This document shows positions 23,037 through 34,448 of a stretch of 64,000 nucleotides of DNA, piece by piece. Every line of letters starts with the position of its first letter. Within the stretch, counting starts at the first letter, position 1. Where the stretch lies: assembly GCA_013339765.2 (NCBI GenBank), contig CM023457.1, positions 22,271,102-22,335,101 on the forward strand, given 5' to 3'. Source of the stretch: Haemaphysalis longicornis. Taxonomy: Eukaryota > Arthropoda > Arachnida > Ixodida > Ixodidae. Both the position numbers and the translations under genes were made by a program. The notes below the pieces were generated by a model. That model saw only the letters and a program-made list of their open reading frames with translations, was not told where the DNA came from and did no database searches.

Positions 23037-23240
23037 CTCCGTGCAGACTGAGTTAAATCAAAGTCCACAATCCACCCCCCTAAAGTTCGAAATGCGAACT
23101 GCCAAAGTCCAAGGGCAACGCCCGCACTACGAACCCGAAGGAAACGCTGTGCTCCCCGAATGCGATGACAGCGCAATCGGACAAACGCCGATTTCATAAT
23201 GCGAGGTACCCAGGTTCCATTCCGAACACGGGAAGCGTTT

Positions 23241-23590
23241 TTTAGGGGCGAGGCCCCTTAGGGGCTGGGGCTGTTGGCGTCTCCTGCCGTCGTCGTCGTA
23301 ATCGTCGTCTCATGTAGTCACGGTACTAAAGCACCGGGAAACTCGTTTACTCCTCGCGCTAGAACGTAATGCGTACTAAAAAAAAACACCGCGACACTCG
23401 TTTACGCCTCGCGCTAGAGAGCTTCGTGCTTCAAAGACAAGAGACTTTTACAGCAACGCTGTATACCTCTACCCCAAACGGTTTCATCTCCGTTGGCAAA
23501 AACGCCAAGGCGCCAAGAATACACTTATACACTGCATGCTTCGCCCCTCCCCAGGTTTCACGTTAGCAAAGATGGCCCGGGATTTCTTTT
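23241..23590 (+). repeat. Dispersed repeat family R1, copy 2
   Basis: Starts TTTAGGGGCGAGGCCCCTTA, then GGGGCTGGGGCTGTTGGCG, GTCGTCGTCGTAATCGTCG, GTTTCATCTCCGTTGGCAAA and GCTTCGCCCCTCCCCAGG. It ends near CCCGGGATTTCTTTTTC. It aligns end to end with the copy at 55817. Confidence 0.88.
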
Positions 23591-24425
23591 TCTTGAGGCG
23601 CGCACTCCCACCTCTGCTCGTGGGCTCCCTGCCTCCTCGCCACTTCTCCTCACACTTCTTAGTCTAGCATTTTTCCCCGCTCCCCTTCGCCGAGCGGAGT
23701 TTTCTGTTAACGTTCGGCACGGCCAGAGGTCAAGCTTAAACAGCCCCTCTGTTAAAACAAAGCACACCCGAACTCGCATGCAGCTACAGCTGAGTAACGA
23801 CGCAAAAAAGAAAGCGGCCGCTTAGTGCCTTATTTCTTATTATAGCAAAATCGCGTCGTAGCAGCCACTGCTTTCTAAAATGCCCTCAGAACGTTTCGGA
23901 TATAAGAACCTTCCGTTGCACTTTCTCTTTGCTTACACGGATACCTTCCGCCAGGCTATTATGATTTTCCATGCCTGGTACCAAACAAAACGTGTTCGTT
24001 CGGACGAACGCGCGTACGTCACGGCACGAAGATCGCAATCACATTCGATCATCATGACTCGTTCCTACTACTCCCATCCTACTCCTCGCGTGAGTGAGGA
24101 ACACAACGAGGAGAGGAAGCGTCATTACGCCCCTTGAGGGAGAGAGCGAAGAGGATGAATAGAAACAAGAGGGGAGCGATCCCTCATGACAAGCGATGTC
24201 ATTACCGCAAGTTCGCACGAGCAAGTGATGTGTCATTTAATTAAATATGGAGGGGGATCCACGATCGTCCTCATCAACAGGAACAACGGCCGCAATTTTT
24301 TTTTCTTGCTTCCTAGATTTCGCTTCGGAAATCCAATTCATGCCATCTGGCATGCTGCTCTTTACTAGTGTCATGCGCGACTTCAGCCTTTGTAAACGAA
24401 TTCTGCAAGTGCTGCATACGGTCGC
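23591..24425. other. Unannotated non-coding stretch
   Basis: No gene recognised. Purine- and pyrimidine-rich words partly mirror each other between 24055 and 24175, without forming a clear element. Confidence 0.35.
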
Positions 24426-24881
24426 TTAAAAGAACCCCGCAACACGTCTTTAAACTTTTTTCAGAATCTTAAATGCTTGCACAATGTAGTCGACCAACAC
24501 ATCCAGTAATTATATTAGGGGGTCGCAAAGTAACTCAGCCAAAAATTACTGATTTATGCCCATCAGATAACTTAGAAACTTGCTCAAGAGATTTTAATCT
24601 CTTTCCGTGTCTTGGCGCTCTTCGACAGCTCGAATTACGTCATTACAGCGGTTCCAGCGGGTATTGGCCAGCTTTCCTTCAATTGCAGCAATGAACGCAT
24701 TGGATAAGCCACTTTTAAAAGAAAGCTACAAAAGCAAAGCAGGAACGGAAGGCGTATCTGCTGCGACGAGCAAATCCCGCGGCGCCGCTCCGTGCTCGCG
24801 ATAGATTTATCTTTCGCGGCTCTTCCAGACTCGAAGGAAAGAAGTGAAATCGTTTATCGGAAATGCTGCAAGCCCCTTTAA
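24426..24881. mobile_element. TTAA-flanked MITE family T1, copy 1
   Basis: TTAA occurs at both ends (24426-24429 and 24878-24881), followed inward by AAGAACCCCGCAACAC and the mirrored GCTGCAAGCCCCT. The interior, including CTCGAATTACGTCATTACAG and TCTGCTGCGACGAGCAAATC, matches 41314-41776. There is no coding capacity. A TTAA target fits piggyBac-like or Sola3-like transposases; the superfamily is not settled. Confidence 0.82.
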
Positions 24882-25371
24882 AATGATTCTTTGGAGTGTT
24901 TCCCTGAAGTAACTCTCTTACAATGCAAAAATTTTGTCAATTTTATTGCTCGTTTCTCCCTTCTTTTTCCCCGCTCATAGAAGCAGCCAATCAAAACGAA
25001 CACAAGTGTGTATCCGGAATCACCAGAATTGGGGGTCGTTACTTATTGCATTCACACGTGGCCGCCAATTTTCGTTCCCTGTCCGCTGTATGGGCACGTA
25101 CCAATCGTCGCAGTTCAACCCACATTATGCGACCACAGAAAGCCAATCGGCGCGTTCCATTGATACGGCTTTTCTGCACAACAACAGTGCACACGGCAAA
25201 GCCAGCTTGCCGGGCAGACGAAACTGACTGACTACATGTCGCAGGCGACGAAGCGGAGTCACGGGGCGGAGCCATGGCTAACGTTAGGCGTAAGCTACGA
25301 AAGGCAACAGCTACGTCAACGCGCTGAAAGATAGGCGGGCTAGCCGGGTCGTAACACACATTGTCAGCGAA
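24882..25371. other. Unannotated non-coding stretch
   Basis: Nothing recognised. Overlapping frames at 24923-25231 are motif-free. Confidence 0.35.
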
Positions 25372-25395
25372 TAGCGATCCGTAGCAGATAGCGTA

Positions 25396-25692
25396 CTCAT
25401 TGCGGGTGACTCGAACATGGCTAGATACACCGCAGCGGTAATGGAAAAAGTAGAGGGTGATAAGTGTGGCAAGGTTGGTTAGTTTCCTGGTCAGACGATG
25501 TAGACGGTGATGACGAAAGCGAAGAGAAAACCGGCAATGTCAAGCCAAGGTAGAAACCTTGTGGTGATTGCCGCGGGGCTTAACGATATCCTTAAGGAAT
25601 ACAAGGGGACGATTGGCCGAGAAGCAGAGTAGGGGTAAGAAAACTTTACCATCCCTTCTAAAGAAAGTTGAGAGAAGCGCAAAAGCTTTGCC
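25396..25692 (+). pseudogene. LINE ORF1 remnant with SGNH/GDSL-type esterase motifs
   Basis: One frame reads VLIAGDSNMARYTAAVMEKV, then NLVVIAAGLNDIL. GDSN matches block I of SGNH hydrolases (nucleophile Ser) and GLND matches block III, with about 50 residues between them. CR1-like LINEs carry such an esterase domain in their first open frame, where it is thought to help particle or membrane association. At least three in-frame stops break the copy, so no protein is made. It lies on the same strand as the LINE endonuclease remnant at 27.6 kb, but joining them into one element is uncertain. Confidence 0.75.
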
Positions 25693-25709
25693 TAATCCAA
25701 GGAAAGTGC

Positions 25710-26030
25710 GTTCAGTCGATCACCGAACCTTCAAATATTAAAATCGAAAACCAAGAACGAACCTATGAGACGATTTTTCGCGCACTAAGTAAACGCATCT
25801 ACGAACGATCTAACTGTATACCGATACGTGATGTATGAGATAAAGGTATACTATCGTACTCCTCCTTCACTATCGATTGTATTTGCTTATCTGGAACCGT
25901 TACTTTTTCGCGATTTCCAAGTAACCGCTTTGACACAGCGGAATCTCGGTTTCACGCACGCGCTGTGTGACCAGAGATTTTTTCAGAGCTTTCTAGTCGA
26001 GCAAACCCGTCTGTGGGAAATGCATAGTTT
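25710..26030 (+). repeat. Dispersed repeat R2, copy B
   Basis: Uninterrupted counterpart of 13130-13600, with GCGCACTAAGTAAACGCATC, AAAGGTATACTATCG and TTTTTCGCGATTTCCAAGTA. It directly follows the LINE ORF1 remnant, so R2 may be part of that LINE rather than an independent repeat. Confidence 0.75.
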
Positions 26031-26096
26031 GTAGACAGTGGACAGTTTGACAGTTTGAACAAACTGTTGACAGTTGACAGCTGACAGTTTGTTGAC
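26031..26096. repeat. Cryptic GACAGTT repeat
   Basis: Overlapping GACAGTT, GTTGACA and CAGTTTG words over about 65 bp, including the near-palindrome CAGTTTGAACAAACTG. Confidence 0.8.
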
Positions 26097-26261
26097 ACTA
26101 AGAAAGCTTTGGGTTTAAAAATTTGCGGTCTACTACTAAAAACGCGCTGATTGCAGCCTGCGCCATGCCGGAGGTGACGAAGCAGGGCTTTGCACACCGA
26201 ACGGGCAGTACTCGCTGCCATCCGCGAGATTGAGAGGCGCGGGAAGGAACTTTAGTTTGAA

Positions 26262-26478
26262 GTGATTGAGTGATTGTGGGGTTTAAGGCGCCGACGCAAC
26301 GCAGGCGGTTAGGCGCGCCGTAGTGGAGGGCTCCGGATTAATTTTGGCCACCTGGGGATCTTTAACGTCCGCCGAAATCTCGTACACACGGGCGTTTGTG
26401 CTTTTTTCGCCTCCATCAGAAAAGCGACCGCCGCGGCCGGGAATCTAGCCCGCGTCCTCTTGCTCAGCAGCGCTGTGG
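26262..26478 (-). repeat. Ruka-like SINE, minus strand, head truncated
   Basis: Read on the minus strand it has the box B area, GCGGTCGCTTTTCTGATGG, the GATTTCGGCGGACGTTAAAG core and GCGCGCC, then a short CAAT/ATCA tail (26262-26277). Box A is missing, so the copy would lack the complete internal promoter. Confidence 0.85.
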
Positions 26479-27303
26479 TTTGAAGTGACAGGCGTAAACA
26501 GTGTAATGGGCAGCATTGGATACGGGCAAGCATTTCAGCGGGACGGGATTCACTCCAGCCCCAAACTACGAAACAAGGTAGGGTGGTGCTTTAGAGGGGA
26601 GAGCGGTGACTTTTATAAAAGGTCACGCAGAGCTAAGGAAGTGAGCTAGGCGACACACATAAATCCAGAGATTTGTACACTCTGAATGCTACGAGTCAGC
26701 CGGGTTTAGGTCTAACCGACCGACGTATAAACATAGCTGAGAACGTAGAAAAAGCCGCTTTATACGGTAGCAGTACAGAGAACAATTTAGTAACAGGCGA
26801 TAAATAAGCGAGAACCACGTAAGTGAATAGCGAACGGGATAAACAAGGTCAATGACAATTTAACTAGCTATATGAATGTTCCGGGCGGCGAAAATCGCCA
26901 CGAAAAGATGTTGCGAATACAAAAACCGGAGCAGGAAGAAACAAACGTGCGCGCCTTAGCAGAGTACCACCTCCGAGACCTAGCATAATAGATTGATTAT
27001 GTCTACGAATGTTTATTTTATTTATTGATACGGTGAGCCTTTGTCAGGCCCATATAGGACTAGGCATCAAAAATAAAATACAAAGTAGCTTTCAATAATC
27101 GTCAGAGCGTATAAATGAAAATCATACGCTGTTGTACAATCGAACGCTAAATAAGGTGGAAAAACACACCCAATGCCGGGTTTATACACAACTAATACGA
27201 AGCCAGGACAGCACGAATGAAGGAAGGGGAGGAGATGGCCTGCTTATTAAACAAGGAACAGATTGGCAGTGAGTGCGTGAAAGCTGAAAAGCACATTTAG
27301 GTC
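26479..27303. other. Unannotated non-coding stretch
   Basis: AT-rich, no gene or repeat family recognised. Confidence 0.4.
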
Positions 27304-27478
27304 AAGGCCGCGGGTTCGATTCCGGCCACGGCGGCCGCTTTTCGTTAACACGGGCGAAAACGCCCCTGTGCTCGATATTTCGGCGCACGTTAAAGATCCC
27401 CAAGTGGTCAAAATTAATCCGGAGCCCTCCACTACAGCGCGCCTCATCGCCTGTGTAGTGTCGGCGCGTTAAACCCCG

Positions 27479-27561
<83 letters not shown>
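27304..27561 (+). repeat. Ruka-like SINE, 5' truncated, with long (ATCA)n tail
   Basis: Begins inside box B (GCGGGTTCGATTCCGG) and is complete from there to GCGCGTTAAACCCCGCA. An unusually long and pure (ATCA)n tail of about 80 bp follows. The long clean tail suggests a comparatively young insertion or later slippage. Confidence 0.92.
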
Positions 27562-27639
27562 CATTTAATTCAAAGGCACAACATCTGTGGACCGGCGGCG
27601 GATGGAGGGAGAAAATGAAGATATGTTAAACTGTGTTAA

Positions 27640-28405
27640 GAGATTTTAGCGAGTGCAGATACTCCGGTGAAATATTATTAGTTGGAGATACGAATACACA
27701 CGTAGATTTTGTAGATTTGGGTGGACACACAGAGCACAGTGGCTCCCTTGCGCTAGACCTACATGAGCAAGTGTTACGAAAAATCGGGCGTGAAAGCGGT
27801 GACAGACAGTTCAGCACAAACAATGATCCAGCCTCGGAACCGGGATATGAGAGCTTGCATCAAATGTAGATTTAGACGGAACAGCTCAGGCAGTGACTAC
27901 AAACGGCTTACTTACCAATTTTGGAAGAACAATGCAAGCAAATTAAAAATATATGTGCAGCCGCAGGAACTAGTTCTAACAATAAAGAGTTGCAGACTAT
28001 CGCTGATCAAGTGGAAAACGCAGCAAATAAGTGCCCAAACAAAAATTGGTTATACGACCATATAAATTGGCTTTATAGAACCGAAGATGGATGAACTCAC
28101 GCAATAAGCCCGATGACAAACAAGATTAAGCCGAGAAGCTGGTGAAATAAAGAAATTAAAGAAGCTTTTGACCAGCGGAAAAAGTCGTCTAGGGAACCGA
28201 GAGAGGCCAATAGAGTGAGGTATGGAACCAGATGACTACCGGGAGAAAAAAAAAAAAAACGTGGAGTGGAGAAAATAATTTTGAGCAAAAATTGCAGTAA
28301 CCGATGCATGACACAAAGTTTTGGAGCTATGTAGAGCACCTGGCTCAAAAATCAAAAAACAACACCCACCAAAGCCTGTTAGTAGGTGATGAAGGGAAAC
28401 ATTGA
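27640..28405 (+). pseudogene. Non-LTR retrotransposon ORF2 remnant (endonuclease and linker)
   Basis: The first frame reads ILLVGDTNTHVDFVDLGGHT, then a SLALDLHEQV stretch. This matches the GDFNAH block of the apurinic-type LINE endonuclease, with the conserved Phe and Ala altered. A frame-shifted SGSDYKRLTYQFW block follows (family pattern SDHKRL near the endonuclease end). The post-endonuclease linker NKEIKEAFDQRKKSSREPRE then appears, with a stop replacing the usual second Trp before it. KFWSYVEHL follows near 28316. Several shifts and stops make it dead, and the reverse transcriptase domain is missing. Subfamily (CR1/L2, RTE or Jockey type) cannot be fixed. Confidence 0.82.
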
Positions 28406-29272
28406 TAATGTGAGCACGGGTCCCCGTCGTTAGGTACCATAGTGGCCCATGTAGGCCGCCGTAGACTCGCGATCCAGGGCCGGGCTATTGGGCATGATGG
28501 CACTGCCCTTCCATCTTACCATACACCTCGAACGAAGCACATTCTTCCTCGGGAGGATGCGCTCATCACTAGAGACCGGATTTTAGGCAAATGACTATTG
28601 TGGTCCTTGCGCCCCTATCGCCCCACTTTGACATATGAGCATGAATTAGAAGTTAAGAGCTTCTATCGTGTTTTTATAGTGCCTATAAATGCCTATTTTG
28701 GAGTTTGTGCCTAAATGTCTGAAAATGTCTTAATTTTTTTTTTCAATATCGGCGCCTATATGAACAATATTTAGCATGAAATTTCGCTTTCGCGTACAGT
28801 CTGAGATCGTTATTCCTGTTACCTGGTAGCATTGGCTGTTCGGAACTCTACTAGGTTGAATCTAGCCCCCTAGTTCAACCAAATCCCGGAATACATCCGT
28901 TAGCGGCAGTAGAATGGGACGCCCATTCTCAGCGACGAGAGACACAACTTTGGAACAGAAAATCTGGAGATGGTGGTAGTTTATACGTTGATTGAATAAT
29001 TTTTCACCATGATTCTTATATTATCTCCACGCGCCCTCCAAACAGATTTTTTTTCCAGAAATGTGCAGTCGCAACCTTGTTTCTAGAAGCATAATCACAT
29101 CCAGCTCTATTTTTCAACGCAACTGTTGAGCATCGGACAAGCATTCGTTAGCAGATCATTTCTATATTGAAGAATTAACGGCGAATCATCACTGCGCAGC
29201 TGGGTTTTCTTACGTATCAAAATTCACACTGCAGACAGGCTCCAAAGAATGCTTTTTCACCAAAATCTGTTT
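28406..29272. other. Unannotated stretch
   Basis: The LINE similarity stops near 28405. A GC-richer block at 28425-28570 is open on both strands without recognised homology. The rest is AT-rich. Confidence 0.4.
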
Positions 29273-29290
29273 GCCGGCGCGTTGAACCCT

Positions 29291-29346
<56 letters not shown>

Positions 29347-29381
29347 CAATCATCAATTAATCAATCAATCAATCAATCAAC
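29273..29381 (+). repeat. Ruka-like SINE 3' end with (ATCA)n tail
   Basis: Only the last part of the SINE (GCCGGCGCGTTGAACCCTAC) remains, followed by about 85 bp of ATCA repeats with a few interruptions. Confidence 0.8.
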
Positions 29382-29420
29382 CTGTACTAGATTGTGAAGA
29401 CGGGCTAGTTGTTTCATACT

Positions 29421-29555
29421 GATTGCAAAAAAACAGCGCAAAGAAACTGAACGGAAGACGAGAAAGAGACAAACACGGGACAAAAAAAAAAAAAAACAAC
29501 CCGCCCGTGTTTGTCTCGTCTTCCGTTGAGTTTCTTTGCACTGTTTTTTGCAATC
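29421..29555. mobile_element. Long inverted repeat (hairpin element)
   Basis: The left arm 29421-29480 and right arm 29504-29555 are complementary over about 52 bp, with two or three mismatches and a short AAAGAG insertion. Arms begin GATTGCAAAAAA and include GGAAGACGAGA and ACAAACACGGG. The spacer is an A tract. This could be a foldback or MITE-type element. It lies about 40 bp after a SINE tail. Confidence 0.9.
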
Positions 29556-30107
29556 AATCAACCGTTCACCGCCTCGCGCGGGACTGCTTGGGGCTCACTG
29601 ACCTCCACATCAGGCACCGGCCAAACTGAGTCATCACTTATGAGGACGGTATTCATCCGAAAGAGAGGTTCTAAGAGACCCTGGGCTCACTTTCGCGCCT
29701 GAGAACAGGCGCACCGCAGCAGCAGAAAACGCAGACTCTGGAGTGATTTGCAACGTGTCCCGTGATGAAAAGTGCTTCTATATGCGTCGGTCGTATAAAG
29801 CCAGTTTCAGCACCGGCAACGCGCCATCAACTACGCAAACACGCACAGGAGATAAACAATGCAGCGAGGAGATATCGAACCAAAGGTGAAGAAAAGAAAG
29901 CCACGAAAGAGACGCAAACACGATGTAACAGTAAAGACTATCGCCATCTTGCATTCAAAGCACTAAAGCACTCCGAGCGCTCCAAGACTTTACTAAGCGC
30001 TCCGATAAATTTTTTTTCTATCCGAAAAAAAAAGAAAAAGAAAAACACGCAGCTGTAGCAAGGAACTGTATCTGCGAGCGCGTGCTCAGTTGTGTGTCAC
30101 TGTAGAC
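29556..30107. other. Unannotated stretch
   Basis: No gene recognised. An A/G-rich tract is at 30022-30042. Confidence 0.4.
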
Positions 30108-30133
30108 ACTACGGTATCTATAGATACCGTAGT
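30108..30133. repeat. Perfect 26-bp palindrome
   Basis: ACTACGGTATCTA joined without spacer to its exact complement. Either a cruciform-prone site or a dimeric protein site; function unknown. Confidence 0.95.
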
Positions 30134-32033
30134 ATTTCTTTCTTATATAACTACGAGTCATGTACCTGAAACAGAGCGACGCTACCACAGATTGTCCTCG
30201 AGTGTTCGAAGTCCTCGTTTAAACGAAGAAATTTAGGTCCCCCTACCCCTGTCATTATACTTGTATTAGGCTTAACGCTGCGCGGATTTCACGTGATTCC
30301 CGATTTAATGAAATATGGAGAGGGTACCCGGCGGCTTCGTTAGGTGGAGGTTGGCAGCAGTAGCCTAATCCCTCCAATAACAAAATCGCTTTATTCTCAC
30401 TTTCGCTTCTATCGAAGTTTTCATGGTGACCCCACTGGAGGTGACCTTAAAGGCATCGTGCAACATGCAATGTTGTCTTTTAATAACGTATCTGGTATCG
30501 CTTATATAACAAGGCCAGTTTCCTGTTCGAGGACTTAGTCATAACAAAAGTTAACTGCACTTAAATGTTGTTGACATGTCACAACACCGGCTTTCAAGAG
30601 CGAAAAAACACTTGTGCGACGAGGTACTCAGCTTAGCGCATCGCTCCGGATTACTACAGACCACTGGGCCCCTTTTTTCTTTTTCACATCGTGTGCGCAC
30701 GTGGGCGTTTCTCCGTTTCAACCCCCGCCAGAAAGACGGCCATTTGATCCATACCTTCACCGCGGCGCGTTCCTGCGTAACAGTACACAGCGCTTACACA
30801 TACATTTAACGCTAACGCGATTGCTTCAGACGACCACGGCAGCTTTTTTTTCTTTTTTCGTCTAAAAATACGCGGCATTCTGTTCACGAAAGGTACAGCA
30901 AACATTCCACCGCTGTCTACGAGGTAGACGCCCGCAGTATATACCGCAGCAAGCACGTGCGGAAAGTCAGGTAAGAAAAATAACTTACGAAACGCGCGCT
31001 TCGCGGTCATGCAACAAGCACTCAACGGTATTTCGTCAACGCGCGAATACTACACCCGCTAGATGGGAAGGCAGCCTGACAGTAAAAACCATGGCTGGGA
31101 GGTCGCCACGCTGATGTGATTAGCCGAATTCGAGACAGAGATACCTAATTGTACGTCGCCATATGGAGGCTTAAGTAGGGTATGTCTAGCCATTAACAGT
31201 TTGAAATGTCTAAAATGCGCCAAGGCCTTCTTATCACGGTGGTGTTTTCAGGTTGCGAGAAACTAAGGAGACGGGCACGAAGGTGACACGTGAAAGCGGC
31301 GAGCGCACGAGCAGGAAGTGCTGCAAGCACAGAGTTAAGACGCCTCAACAAGAAATAAAAAAAACTCGTCGCGACTATTTGACTTGGTGTTTCGTAAGCT
31401 ACGGTCGCTTCGTTAATTTGCATTTCGTAACGTCACCTGTATTGTCCCTAGCTCTGTATTCTCATCGTGACATAGTGCCCTCCTTCGTCATTAGTTCCTT
31501 TCACTTCATTTTTTCGTTTCCGGTCCGCTCGCTCTTCTATTGTTTGAAAGGAGTCGGGTGCGTCAGGGCGCAATTTACGAGGCGCCGCGTAACGCCCGGC
31601 TAACAAAAGACGCCTGCGGGATTCTCCCTCCGCCAAAGTCAGCAATGGTCGATAGATACAAGCTCTGCCGTACTCACAAAGCATTTTAATACGCATTCGG
31701 GTATTAGAGTTGGATGCTTTCGGGTAATATAAAGCTCCTTTAAAGTAGGATTCACTACTTTACACAAACACGTTTCTGGGAAGACATATTTCAGGCAGAA
31801 TATACCCAGTTTTATACCAACTTACGCAAGCCTTAGGACTTGTTTTAAGACGCCCACCCTCCCCTTAACATCTTTTCAATCGCCCGCCAGGTAGAATTTC
31901 GCCGACATGTTCCAGCCACGGTTTTTCGCCAGGCTGATCTGGGTACGAAGCGCTTTTTGCCAACTGATCCAAGTAACGGGTTCATGCTCGCGTATTAGGA
32001 GATGAAGCTAACCGGTGAAAAAGAAGCTCGAAC
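30134..32033. other. Unannotated stretch
   Basis: No gene or repeat family recognised. Open frames of up to 116 codons occur on both strands without motifs. Confidence 0.4.
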
Positions 32034-33272
32034 TACAGCTAAACCTGGATACAACGAAGTTGACAAAAATTCGCAATTTTTCGTTACATGCACGTTTAGA
32101 GATTAAGTCTTTCGTGAATGAAGAAGGAACGAAACCGAAATGCTAGAGATCAGTGATGGTGAAACTCACCCTTTAAGGATTTATTTCACAGTGAGAAACC
32201 GTGATTTGCGCCTTCCGCTTTCCCAGGCACTACACAGCACTTCAAAGAATCAAGTTCACTTACCCCGCTATTCACAAACCAGTTTGAAGGACCCAACTTA
32301 CGCTGAAAAAGCGCCTTTTCGAGGACTTGATGCTCTTTTCCGCACTCAAAATTGTTAGGCTGTTAGCTGGGATACTATATACCGAACGGCGACGTTCTTT
32401 TTTCTCGCGGCGCTGCGAGCTATCCTTGTCCCGCATTTAAATTGCGCGCATTTCCATATGGAAAGTTCTTTCCTCAATTTAAAATTGGCTTTCCCATTGC
32501 AGCTTTCCCGCTCATGGCAGTCCTTTCAACAGCGATTACTCTGTAGTTATTTAGCGTAATGTAAAGTTCTTTTGCGCTGCTAATATTAGGGGTGAAAACT
32601 TGCTTTGCGCACAGTTTCAAGTCTTGCACGTTTTGCGGCTAGGTTCCCGAGCCATGGAAACTATCCCATAGAAATGCATAGGGAGTAAGATTTGACAGCG
32701 AATTGCACATCAAATATATTCCGAATCCTGGAAAGTTCTTGTAGTGTTTTCATCTTCACGTTGACTTCTTGCTTTGTGCCAAATATCCCTTTCCTCAAGT
32801 GGTTTTCCTAGGTTCCTGAGAGGTCGGAATTTTGAGCGAGAAAGCTGGGTATGTGAAAAAAAAAAACAGAACTTTTCGTTTTGTGGCAGTAGAACTCATC
32901 ACCGACGAACCGACACCACAAAAATAGCAGTGGAGACTCGCGACCATACACGCGTGCAGTCGCGACTACACGCGCGACTACAGGCCAAGCACCTAACCGA
33001 CACACCACTCACACTGGAAACGCACGGTATTTTGCGGTGCGGGCGAAGTTCGCTAAATTAGTGCATTTCTCCAGCCAATGTTTCAGAAAAAGTGCAAAAA
33101 ACAATGGCTCATCACCGTAGCGAATTCGTTACATCAAGGTTAACCGTCGCGACAACTTCATTACATAGAGGTCGCGAACACATGGGTTTCAATGGGTTGA
33201 ATGAAATTGAAAAACTTCGTTAAATCCAGGAATTCGTTACATAGAGGTTCCTTACATCCAGGTTTACCTGTA
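32034..33272. mobile_element. Tigger/pogo-like DNA element, 1.2 kb, non-autonomous
   Basis: TA dinucleotides at both ends (32034-32035 and 33271-33272) flank CAGCTAAACCTGGATACAAC and the complementary ATCCAGGTTTACCTG. The right end continues with repeated TTCGTTACATAGAGG and TTACATCCAGG words, typical of Tigger-like ends. Ends differ at several positions, so the copy is old. No transposase motif is found inside; it is an internal-deletion or unrelated-core derivative. Confidence 0.82.
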
Positions 33273-33886
33273 CACGAAAAACCGACACCTCACTTTACAA
33301 GAGGGACAGTGTAATTACAATAAACTTTCTACTGATCCACCACTGTCTCCATAAAGAGTAGGAGCGATTGATATGTCGTGACGTATACGCACTTACGGAT
33401 AGGCACAAGTACGTACACGCGCTTACGGATACAAAACGATCATTCGGGTACATCAGCAAGAGACACCCAAACCGCCTACCGACTAAGTACAGCGAAGCAA
33501 GCGCACATTCTGCGACCTAAGCTGCCTTCCATTACCGTTTCTGCTTGCAACTCCTCCTCGCCACTTAGCCAGTCACCACGCCGCCATCAGTGGCCCAAAA
33601 CGAAAGCGCCGATGCGGAGAAAAACAACAAACGCGGGACAAATGTTTCGTCCCGTTCCTTAATGCTGTTCAGCCGGCTGTGACGGAACTGCGCCGAGAGC
33701 AAACAAACGGCGCTTTGCGGTGTTCCAGCACATTAGTTCCACCCGAACAAACCCATACCAGAACACGAGGGAGACCGAAAGGCGGTGTAACAACAAAGAC
33801 AAAGAAAACAATTGCATCCTTTTGCGTGGTTCCGAGAAGGTTGCCCCACAAAATACTGGGAAACTATTTTGTGTGGTTTGTGACGA
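33273..33886. other. Unannotated stretch
   Basis: A near-duplicate of CGCACTTACGGATA occurs at 33398 and 33419. Nothing else recognised. Confidence 0.4.
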
Positions 33887-34047
33887 TTCTGATGGAGGCT
33901 AAAAGCAAGAACGCCCGTGTGTACGAGATTTCGGCGCACGTTAAATATCCCCAGGTGGTCAAAATTAATCCGGAGCCCTCCACTACGGCGCGCCTCATCG
34001 CCTGCGTTGCGTCGGCGCGTTAAACCCTACAATCAATCAATCAATCA
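33887..34047 (+). repeat. Ruka-like SINE, 5' truncated
   Basis: Starts at TTCTGATGGAGGCTAAAAGC, downstream of box B. The core GATTTCGGCGCACGTTAAAT is complete through GGCGCGTTAAACCC, and a short (ATCA)n tail follows. Truncation at the 5' side is typical of LINE-mediated insertion. Confidence 0.9.
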
Positions 34048-34448
34048 GCGGTTTGTGACGAAAACACAGCTGCGAAAACCTCTGAAGGATGCATAGGGGC
34101 TGGTCACAGTGTGACGGTTAACGTGACAGTGAATATGTGACGGTGAGCATATGACAGCGCTGTTCCAAAAGAGTTTCAGCTTCGCATTATTCCGCTGCGC
34201 ATTTTCATAGTAGGTTATGATGAGCACGCCCAAATCCAAGCAAACATTTGTCCGTTTGCGCCAACACTCTTCATACGCGTGGTACTGGTACACCACGACG
34301 CACCTACGAGTTCGGTCACCTCGAACAACCGGGAAAATAACGGTGCCCGACCGTGCAGTTTTACTTGCAAAAATGTGACCTGCACTATTCATTACGCAAT
34401 GCGGCATGACGTTTTTGCCCTGCCTGACACGCCACAGCCACATTTTTT
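34048..34448. other. Unannotated stretch
   Basis: A 132-codon minus-strand frame covers 34045-34443 without recognised motifs. GTGACGGT/GTGACAGT words repeat at 34108-34158. Confidence 0.35.

Noticed and set aside
27477..29381. CRISPR-like regularly spaced repeat
   Set aside because: The periodicity is a 4-bp (ATCA)n tail without spacers, in a eukaryotic genome.
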